Assembly: GCA_016200445.1 (NCBI GenBank)
Contig: JACQEQ010000092.1
Span: 1-7,734 of the forward strand
Reading direction: 5' to 3'
Length of the DNA: 7,734 bases
Source: Gammaproteobacteria bacterium
GTDB taxonomy: Bacteria; Pseudomonadota; Gammaproteobacteria; SG8-11
Part shown: positions 1 through 4,425 of the stretch, in pieces
Numbering within the stretch: the stretch's first letter is position 1
Layout: every line of letters begins with the position of its first letter
Position numbers and translations under genes: made by a program
Notes under the pieces: generated by a model
What the model was told of the DNA's origin: nothing
The model's database searches: none
The model's input: only the letters and a program-made list of their open reading frames with translations

Positions 1-100
1 GCAGGCCAAAGGTTCTTGGAAGGTAAACGCTAAGTCAAACAAGCCGGGGGGTGCCGGTCAACCAGCGCAATTGCGATGGCTAATTACTTGTGAAGTACAT

Positions 101-134
101 AAAAAAAGCAGAACGGGCAAAGCCCGTCCTGCTT
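101..134 (-). terminator. Rho-independent terminator of the lipoprotein gene
   Basis: Read on the minus strand, a 12-bp stem AGCAGGACGGGC / GCCCGTTCTGCT (one G-U pair) closes a TTT loop and is followed by a run of seven T. It lies about 33 bases past the TAA of the lipoprotein gene at 167, so it ends that transcript. No T-run follows on the plus strand, so termination there should be weak. Confidence 0.85.
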
Positions 135-166
135 GCATTCAAACAATAAACTTTAACGATTAAAAA

Positions 167-1135
167 TTAAATAAACAGGCTGATCACCGCTACCCACCAA
201 GCTACTGTTGTGGTGGTGTCGATCACCCCATCGCCGTTACTGTCCACTTCGACGCGCGCGTTACCGCCGCCAATCGCCGTGATCGTGGTGATGGACTTAG
301 TGGCTGGCGTGGTTGCCGTAGCCACCGTGGTACGGGTCACTTTGATTGAACCGCTATCAGGCGCCCGGCCGAAGCTGCCCAACGGACCGACCAGCGGCGC
401 CGGGGTTTCGATCAACACATCGCCCCGTGCGCCGCCCTTCCTGTCCACCAGCATAGTGTGTGTATACAGGTTGGTATTGTGATTTTCGGCCAGCGTCATT
501 TTGAAATTGCTCGACTGGGCGGTCGTCACGGCGGCCCGCGTTACGCTGCCGGTCGACGTACCCTCGGCCACCTTGGTATAGGTCACGCCGTCGGTGCTAC
601 CGTTAGAGAATGTATATTTACTCTTCTCGGTGCGGCTTGAAGTCGTCGACGTAATCGTCATATTCGACTCGGCGGTGGTTGCGATGCTCCAGATCGCAGG
701 CGCTGGCGAATACGGCACACCGGTTAATGCGTCAATCGTGAACGTGCTGCTGCCGTCGAGCGTGCGGCCGAACTGAACGCACTGATTGTAAGTGGTCGTG
801 TAGCTGTCGCCGGTAGAACGTCCGGCTGGATCGACGTCATTGACGGTTACGGAAATACTGCCCTTGCCGGTGTCGGTCGTCAGCGGAGCAGGACTACTGC
901 AGTAATACACCGTGGTCACGGCCACGCCCTGTAAGTCCGCATAGTTCAACGCATGTTGAACTTCATCGGCCGCCAAAGTTGCATAGTTAGTCGCGTCAGC
1001 AATATCAGTCGTACTCGTATCGACGGGTTTGGCCGGTTCCTGCGGTTCATTACAGCCTGCAAGATTGATTGCAACAAATCCCGCTAGACTTAGCCCTGCC
1101 GCCATTAACAATTTTCTTCCGCTGCTTAATGTCAT
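167..1135 (-). CDS. Uncharacterised Ser/Thr-rich lipoprotein with a C-terminal calcium-loop-like motif
   Basis: Predicted 322-aa lipoprotein of unknown function. I chose the ATG at 1135 rather than the longer frame from 1192: it is preceded by GAGGGA with six-base spacing and gives a clean lipoprotein signal, with basic residues R7 and K8, a hydrophobic stretch, then lipobox L25-A26-G27-C28. Asn follows the Cys, with no Asp at +2, so outer-membrane sorting is likely by the E. coli Lol rule. The mature part is rich in Ser, Thr and Val, suggesting beta structure. It has two cysteines (about 79 and 119) that could form a disulfide. Near the C-terminus (about 298-306) DSNGDGVID resembles a DxNxDGxxD calcium-binding loop. 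The last 12 residues are hydrophobic (VAWWVAVISLFI). It follows chaA on the same strand with a 99-base gap and has its own terminator downstream. I do not recognise the family. Confidence 0.85.
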   Translation of the reverse strand: MTLSSGRKLLMAAGLSLAGFVAINLAGCNEPQEPAKPVDTSTTDIADATNYATLAADEVQHALNYADLQGVAVTTVYYCSSPAPLTTDTGKGSISVTVNDVDPAGRSTGDSYTTTYNQCVQFGRTLDGSSTFTIDALTGVPYSPAPAIWSIATTAESNMTITSTTSSRTEKSKYTFSNGSTDGVTYTKVAEGTSTGSVTRAAVTTAQSSNFKMTLAENHNTNLYTHTMLVDRKGGARGDVLIETPAPLVGPLGSFGRAPDSGSIKVTRTTVATATTPATKSITTITAIGGGNARVEVDSNGDGVIDTTTTVAWWVAVISLFI

Positions 1136-1234
1136 GATCTGTCCCTCGCACGTTTTTTTGAAAACCCCATGCGAAGGATGCAGCGACAACACTTAAGCCT
1201 GCGTTAAATTTATATCCGCAAGAGAATCCATTTT

Positions 1235-2311
1235 TTACGTGGGCGTAAACGTCAACATTACAAAAGTTGCGAACAATGCGAACAACACGGCACCTTCGAG
1301 CACATTGCTCTCGCCGTCGTGCAGGTTGATCATTGCCGCCAGCAAGGTGAGCAACAGCATCGCGGCTTGCACCGGCGTAATACCCATGTCGATGCGCGTG
1401 CCGGTAAGCAAGGCGATAAACTCAATAACAGGCACCGTGAGCAACACCGTGGACAACGATGCACCGAGCGCGATGTTGATGACGATCTGCATTTCGTCGC
1501 GCAACGCCGCGCGCATCGCAGTGAGAATTTCGGGGCTGGCAGAGATCAATGCAATCAGCACCGCAGGAATTGCGGCGGGCATGCCAATGAGCTGCGTTGC
1601 CGGTTCCATCAGTGCCGACAAAATTTCCGCGAGCACGCCGATCAGCGTCACGCTCAACACCAGGAAACCGACATGCTTGAGTATCGGCACGCCGGTGGCG
1701 AGATCATGTTCTTGCGCTGTGGCCGCACCCGGTTTTTGGTAACGGAAAAAATACCGGTGCTCGACCGTCTGGATACGCAAAAATACGCTGTACAAAACCA
1801 CCATGACGATAATTGTAAATACCGAATACATCTTCCACGATGCTTCCGGCACGAAGTCGGGAATGAACATAGCGATACCCAGCGTCACCAGCAGCATCGC
1901 GATGTAGGAGTTCGACGCGTCGAGGTTGTATTTCTGCTCGCCGTGACGCAGGCCGCCGATGATGGCCGCGATGCCGATGATGCCGTTGATGTCGATCATC
2001 ACCGCCGCATACACGGTATCGCGCGCCAAGGTGGGCTGAGCAGAATTCATCATCAAGATCGCCAGCATGACCACTTCGACGATCACCGCCGACGAGGTGA
2101 GTATCATCGTGCCATACGGTTCGCCGAAGTGCGCCGCCAGCACTTCGGCATGATGGGCGACGCGCATCGAGGCCGCGACAATGACTCCCACGATCACCGC
2201 AAACGCGAGACCAACCGCCACGCCGCCGCTTGCGATCAGCGTGTGTTCGAGGGCAAATCCGAGCACCGCCGTTACGGCGGCAAACAGGAGTGCGAATTCT
2301 TGTTTTAGCAT
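1235..2311 (-). CDS. chaA: Ca2+ (Na+)/H+ antiporter, ChaA/CaCA family
   Basis: Inner-membrane cation/proton antiporter of 358 aa, close to the usual length of ChaA proteins; members expel Ca2+, and in E. coli also Na+ and K+, in exchange for H+. About 11 hydrophobic segments are visible. The two alpha-repeats of the CaCA superfamily can be seen. The first is GEPYGTMILT at 63-72 followed by an acidic residue, E79. The second is the block SASPEILTAMRAAL at 258-270 with E261, followed by the conserved-looking NIALGASLSTV. Segment 94-131 (TLARDTVYAAVM through GGLRHGEQKYNL) and the C-terminal ESNVLEGAV also fit ChaA. A hydrophilic loop around 185-207 divides the two halves. The ATG at 2311 is the only reasonable start, but no Shine-Dalgarno sequence precedes it; a promoter-like pair just upstream would give an almost leaderless mRNA. 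The lipoprotein gene follows 99 bases downstream. Ion specificity cannot be read from the sequence. Confidence 0.93.
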   Translation of the reverse strand: MLKQEFALLFAAVTAVLGFALEHTLIASGGVAVGLAFAVIVGVIVAASMRVAHHAEVLAAHFGEPYGTMILTSSAVIVEVVMLAILMMNSAQPTLARDTVYAAVMIDINGIIGIAAIIGGLRHGEQKYNLDASNSYIAMLLVTLGIAMFIPDFVPEASWKMYSVFTIIVMVVLYSVFLRIQTVEHRYFFRYQKPGAATAQEHDLATGVPILKHVGFLVLSVTLIGVLAEILSALMEPATQLIGMPAAIPAVLIALISASPEILTAMRAALRDEMQIVINIALGASLSTVLLTVPVIEFIALLTGTRIDMGITPVQAAMLLLTLLAAMINLHDGESNVLEGAVLFALFATFVMLTFTPT

Positions 2312-2320
2312 AGGTGCGCG

Positions 2321-2349
2321 ATTGTTGATGCGAACGCACGAATTTGCAA
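2321..2349 (-). promoter_or_regulatory. Candidate sigma-70-type promoter of chaA
   Basis: On the minus strand TTGCAA (2349-2344) and AACAAT (2326-2321) are separated by exactly 17 bases; each matches the consensus at four of six positions. The start site would fall about two bases before the chaA ATG, which agrees with the missing ribosome-binding site. Visual call only; such pairs arise by chance. Confidence 0.3.
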
Positions 2350-2376
2350 ACCGAAAAACATGTTGTAGCTGATGAT

Positions 2377-2387
2377 GTGCGGCGCAC
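2377..2387. repeat. Left copy of the direct repeat (target duplication) flanking the MITE-like element
   Basis: GTGCGGCGCAC here matches GTGCGGCGCCC at 2533-2543 at 10 of 11 positions. The two copies abut the inverted-repeat ends of the element between them, as a transposition target duplication does. The left copy is a perfect palindrome around a central G (GTGCG-G-CGCAC). Confidence 0.7.
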
Positions 2388-2533
2388 CAATGTCAGTAAG
2401 TTAATGGCGCAACTTGCGTGACCGGAAATTCTTGTAGGGGCCGACCCGTGTGTCGGCCCTGCTCGGGGTCGGCACGTCGATCAAGGCGCACACACGGGTG
2501 CGCCTCTACAAATCCCTTAACTTACTGGCATTG
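2388..2533. mobile_element. MITE-like non-coding element, about 146 bp
   Basis: The element begins with CAATGTCAGTAAGTTAA (2388-2404) and ends with the inverted copy TTAACTTACTGGCATTG (2517-2533), matching at 16 of 17 positions, and is flanked by a 10-11 bp direct repeat. It encodes no protein, so it would need a transposase supplied in trans. The ends resemble, from memory, the AATGCCGATCAGTTAAG end of IS4, and IS4-group elements duplicate about 10-13 bp, so an IS4-type parent is an inference. The interior holds a separate nested palindrome (2432-2511). It sits between the cupin and chaA genes, reaching the last bases of the cupin stop region without disrupting either frame, and leaves the 60-70 bases before chaA intact. 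Confidence 0.7.
2432..2511. repeat. Nested palindromic repeat inside the MITE-like element
   Basis: This 80-bp unit is bounded by TTGTAG (2432-2437) and CTACAA (2506-2511). Inside are two hairpins: GGGCCGAC/GTCGGCCC (2438-2445 and 2452-2459) and GGCGCAC/GTGCGCC (2485-2491 and 2498-2504). In addition ACCCGTGTGT (2444-2453) is the exact reverse complement of ACACACGGGT (2490-2499), so the unit can fold either as two hairpins or as one long one. It resembles the REP-like GTAGGGGC...GCCCCTAC repeats dispersed in many genomes. Confidence 0.75.
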
Positions 2534-2543
2534 TGCGGCGCCC
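2533..2543. repeat. Right copy of the direct repeat flanking the MITE-like element
   Basis: GTGCGGCGCCC differs by one base from the left copy at 2377-2387. Its first base is shared with the end of the inverted repeat and its last base is part of the cupin stop codon (TAG on the minus strand, 2545-2543). Confidence 0.7.
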
Positions 2544-3016
2544 TATTTGCGCGGATCACGCAGCTTCGCGATCTCGACTAAATTCCACGCGCTACCGTCT
2601 TTGTAGAGACGCTGGCCTTGTTTGGGGTAGTCGGCCACTTCGTGTTGCAGGCGCTGTCCTACCACCAGGAACACCAGCGTTTGATCGCCGTCGTTCACCA
2701 GGTTGTGCACCACGGTGCCGCACGGCAGTCCGACAAAGTCGCCTGCCGCCACCGGATAATGATTCTCGCCGAGAATTACCGTGCCACGTCCAGACAATAT
2801 ATAGAAGCATTCGTCTTCATAGTGATGAATATGCGGTTCGGTGGTTTCACAACCGGGCGCCACCTCGACTAAATGCACGCCGAGATTTTGCAAACCAATC
2901 GCATCGCCGAGCGAGCGATTCATGCGCACCGCTTTCGGATTTAGAAAATGCACTTTGCGTTCGGGCGGTAACTGCTGGATCTGGTCGTGTGTGAGCAAAT
3001 ACTTGCGGGTTTCCAT
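2543..3016 (-). CDS. Small cupin-domain protein (COG3837-like)
   Basis: Single-domain cupin of 157 aa, probably cytoplasmic since no signal peptide is visible. Cupin motif 1 is seen at 55-78, with metal-ligand candidates H62, H64 and E69 in PHIHHYEDECFYILSGRG. Motif 2 is at 92-108, GDFVGLPCGTVVHNLVN, with P98, G100 and H104. The N-terminal pattern SLGDAIGLQNLGVHLVEVAPG and the tail EVADYP are typical of the uncharacterised COG3837 cupins, so the substrate is unknown; a metal-dependent small-molecule enzyme or sensor is possible. The ATG at 3016 has AGGAG about 12 bases upstream, a long spacing. An out-of-frame ATG at 3024 lies nearer to that AGGAG. The gene is divergent from the PAP2 gene with only 63 bases between the starts, so the two promoters must share that space or lie partly in coding sequence. 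Confidence 0.88.
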   Translation of the reverse strand: METRKYLLTHDQIQQLPPERKVHFLNPKAVRMNRSLGDAIGLQNLGVHLVEVAPGCETTEPHIHHYEDECFYILSGRGTVILGENHYPVAAGDFVGLPCGTVVHNLVNDGDQTLVFLVVGQRLQHEVADYPKQGQRLYKDGSAWNLVEIAKLRDPRK

Positions 3017-3079
3017 GGCGTCATTATTCTCCTGAAAATGGACTTCGAACTATCTCATGGTGGTACGACCAAGACGCGA

Positions 3080-3874
3080 ATGTCAAAGCGCGCGACGCAC
3101 TTGATAACACTCTTCACATTACTGCTGCAGGGTTGCGGCACGATGAACGATGGGCGTGCGTGGGGCGAAGATGCTTCGCTTACATCCGATAGCGACCGCG
3201 TGCGGCATGCTGCGGGCACTGCTGCGACTGATCCGATCAGCTGGGTACCTGCACTGGCCGCAGCGGCACTGGGTTTGACACATGCAGATCACCGCATTGA
3301 GCAATCACTCCATGATCGTACACCGGTGTTTAATAATCCCACGGCAGCCGACCGCACCAGCAGCCGCTTGCGCGATGCGACGCATATACTGCAACTGGCA
3401 ACCTTAATTGCGACGCCAAGTGGCGCGAGCAAAAGTGATATCGCCTTGAACAAAGCACGCGGCCTGGCGCTGGAACTCGCGGCGGAATACACCACGAAAC
3501 GCACCGTCGGCGGCTTGAAAAGCATCGTCGCACGCAAACGGCCGAATGACGGGCCACACACCAGCTTTCCTTCCGGCCACAGCTCAACTGCATTCGCATA
3601 CGCGGCACTGACACGCGAAAACGTGGCAGTTATTGACATGCCAGCAGGATTCCACGACACACTCGACTGGACAGCGCTGGGGCTCGCAACCGCCACCGCG
3701 TACGCACGTGTCGAGGCCGGTGTGCACTATCCCACCGATGTGCTGGCAGGCGCAGCGATCGGCAATTTTCTCACCCGATTTGTGTACAACACTTTTAGCG
3801 GCACGCCGCTGCTGCTTAGCTTGCAACCGTTACAGCGCGGGGCAATGCTGACGGGCACTTGGGGAATGCAGTGA
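3080..3874 (+). CDS. PAP2-superfamily phosphatase, predicted lipoprotein
   Basis: Type-2 phosphatidic acid phosphatase/acid phosphatase fold protein of 264 aa from the ATG at 3080. All three signature motifs are present: K147-x6-R154-P155 (KSIVARKRP), P164-S-G-H167 (FPSGHSS), and R210-x5-H216-x3-D220 (ARVEAGVHYPTD), where the usual Ser before Arg is Ala. H216 would be the nucleophile and H167 the acid. I chose this ATG over in-frame starts at 2987 and 3038 because it gives a lipoprotein signal: K3 and R4, a hydrophobic stretch, lipobox L16-Q17-G18-C19. The enzyme is therefore probably periplasmic and lipid-anchored, unlike multi-spanning PgpB-type members. Substrates could be lipid phosphates, undecaprenyl or sugar phosphates, or simple phosphoesters as in class A acid phosphatases; the sequence does not decide. 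No good Shine-Dalgarno precedes the start. A TTGCGG-16-TATTCT pair at 3003-3030 is a weak promoter candidate. Confidence 0.88.
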   Translation: MSKRATHLITLFTLLLQGCGTMNDGRAWGEDASLTSDSDRVRHAAGTAATDPISWVPALAAAALGLTHADHRIEQSLHDRTPVFNNPTAADRTSSRLRDATHILQLATLIATPSGASKSDIALNKARGLALELAAEYTTKRTVGGLKSIVARKRPNDGPHTSFPSGHSSTAFAYAALTRENVAVIDMPAGFHDTLDWTALGLATATAYARVEAGVHYPTDVLAGAAIGNFLTRFVYNTFSGTPLLLSLQPLQRGAMLTGTWGMQ

Positions 3875-4013
3875 ATAGTATTTCGCAGCAGGGGTTGCGC
3901 ATCGTTATGTTTGGTTTGCCACTACCCGCTTAATGCTCCACCCACAATATTCAGCTGTGGCAAGGAATTGGATCGAGCCTCGTTTATTAATCACGGCCTA
4001 CAGCAAACCTTGT

Positions 4014-4043
4014 TTGACCGACCTCGGTCGTCGCACATACTAT
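4014..4043 (+). promoter_or_regulatory. Candidate promoter with an operator-like dyad
   Basis: TTGACC (4014-4019, five of six consensus bases) is followed after 18 bases by TACTAT (4038-4043), or after 16 bases by CATACT. The 14-bp dyad GACCGA-cc-TCGGTC (4016-4029) overlaps the -35 box and spacer, where a repressor would commonly bind. It would drive transcription toward the lipoprotein gene at 4426, giving a leader of roughly 375 nt. Visual call only. Confidence 0.35.
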
Positions 4044-4059
4044 TCCGGATAATAATGCC

Positions 4060-4085
4060 GTTGAAAGAACCACACTGGTTTCAAC
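4060..4085 (+). repeat. Bulged inverted repeat (hairpin) in the leader region
   Basis: GTTGA (4060-4064) pairs with TCAAC (4081-4085), and AACCA (4068-4072) pairs with TGGTT (4076-4080), leaving an AAG bulge and a CAC loop. No T-run follows, so it is not a good terminator. It would lie near the 5' end of an RNA started at the promoter candidate just upstream. Confidence 0.4.
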
Positions 4086-4137
4086 TTGTCTGTCCAATCG
4101 AGGTTAAGTGCTTCAGTATTTCAATTAAGGGGGGCTT

Positions 4138-4284
4138 ATGATTAAGCAGGTCACGTCACGGCACGTTTCTGGGCGCTATGGACCTCCCGTGGATCGCACT
4201 CCTTGGACTACTCGCATTGCTTGGTCGCAGGCGACGTATGCTTCAATACGCGGTGCGATCACACACACTTTCAATAAGAAATAG
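4138..4284 (+). CDS. Possible 48-aa ORF behind a strong ribosome-binding-site-like run
   Basis: ATG at 4138 follows TTAAGGGGGGCTT, close to a Shine-Dalgarno sequence at a workable spacing, and opens a 48-codon frame ending in TAG at 4282. The product starts MIKQVTSRHVSG, is basic and contains several Trp and Tyr; I recognise no family. The start codon lies in the loop region of a small hairpin, GCTTA (4134-4138) / TAAGC (4143-4147). It overlaps the ORF at 4178 in another frame, so at most one is likely to be real. It could be a regulatory leader peptide. Confidence 0.2.
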   Translation: MIKQVTSRHVSGRYGPPVDRTPWTTRIAWSQATYASIRGAITHTFNKK

Positions 4285-4354
4285 TGCTGTTCCTCTGGCG
4301 CAGTGGGTTTATTCGCCGAGGTGTTTGTTGTGTGAAGTAGTTTGGTCTGGCTAA
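4178..4354 (+). CDS. Possible 58-aa ORF with a CTERM-like hydrophobic segment and Arg cluster
   Basis: The frame from ATG 4178 begins MDLPWIALLGLLALLG and continues RRRRML, a hydrophobic helix followed by an Arg cluster. That pattern, preceded in frame by GTFLGA, resembles the C-terminal sorting tails of GlyGly-CTERM or PEP-CTERM type proteins. True tails end shortly after the Arg cluster, whereas this frame runs on for about 38 further residues with no evident conservation. There is no good ribosome-binding site, and upstream the frame is closed by TGA at 4139. It may be a small single-span membrane protein, a remnant of a decayed exported protein, or chance. Confidence 0.22.
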   Translation: MDLPWIALLGLLALLGRRRRMLQYAVRSHTLSIRNSAVPLAQWVYSPRCLLCEVVWSG

Positions 4355-4365
4355 TACTTTAGCCA
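4348..4365. repeat. Perfect inverted repeat upstream of the 533-aa lipoprotein
   Basis: TGGCTAA (4348-4354) and TTAGCCA (4359-4365) form a 7-bp stem around a TACT loop. An A-run follows on the plus strand, so this is not a plus-strand terminator. It contains a weak -10-like AATACT and could be an operator or an RNA hairpin. Confidence 0.45.
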
Positions 4366-4374
4366 AAAAATGGG

Positions 4375-4393
4375 GGGCGTGTTGATTACGCCC
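4375..4393 (+). repeat. GC-rich hairpin in the leader of the 533-aa lipoprotein
   Basis: GGGCGT (4375-4380) and ACGCCC (4388-4393) form a 6-bp GC-rich stem around GTTGATT. It ends about 20 bases before the ribosome-binding site (AAGGG, 4414-4418) of the following gene and has no T-run, so a 5'-UTR element fits better than a terminator. Confidence 0.45.
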
Positions 4394-4425
4394 AAGGATG
4401 ATGTAGTTACCAAAAGGGTATAACG

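Larger units (their letters stand above)
3875..4425 (+). other. 551-bp gene-poor region with candidate regulatory leader
   Basis: No convincing protein gene is present between the PAP2 stop and the 533-aa lipoprotein start. What it holds: a promoter-like pair with a dyad (4014-4043), a bulged hairpin (4060-4085), a G-rich Shine-Dalgarno-like run with a short ORF (4129-4284), an overlapping ORF with a hydrophobic segment plus Arg cluster (4178-4354), and two hairpins (4348-4365, 4375-4393) just before the lipoprotein start. A 76-codon open frame at 3911-4141 has no ribosome-binding site and an unconvincing composition. The region may be a long regulated 5' leader, the remains of a decayed gene, or both. 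Confidence 0.5.

Noticed and set aside
2..163. Frame open from the window edge to TAA at 161 on the plus strand
   Set aside because: It runs through the terminator hairpin and its translation looks like no protein. Another frame closes at 31-33 and could equally be a gene end, so I assign neither.
1319..2308. 329-codon open frame on the plus strand opposite chaA
   Set aside because: The product is extremely rich in His, Arg, Asp and Gln, as expected from the complement of a GC-biased membrane-protein gene, and the minus-strand frame is an unmistakable antiporter.
2943..3024. Out-of-frame minus-strand ATG at 3024, nearer to the AGGAG than the cupin start
   Set aside because: It would give a short peptide overlapping the cupin N-terminus. 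The cupin frame has clear family motifs, so the long spacing is simply tolerated.
2987..3079. Upstream in-frame ATGs (2987, 3038) for the PAP2 gene
   Set aside because: They overlap or approach the divergent cupin start and bury the lipoprotein signal behind a hydrophilic stretch; the ATG at 3080 gives a proper signal.
3911..4141. 76-codon open frame on the plus strand after the PAP2 gene
   Set aside because: No ribosome-binding site, no recognisable domain, and a composition without the usual coding bias; it crosses hairpins and the promoter candidate.
4370..4423. 17-codon mini-ORF (MGGVLITPKDDVVTKRV) ending two bases before the lipoprotein ATG
   Set aside because: No ribosome-binding site precedes its ATG and it contains the GC hairpin; open frames of this length are expected by chance.
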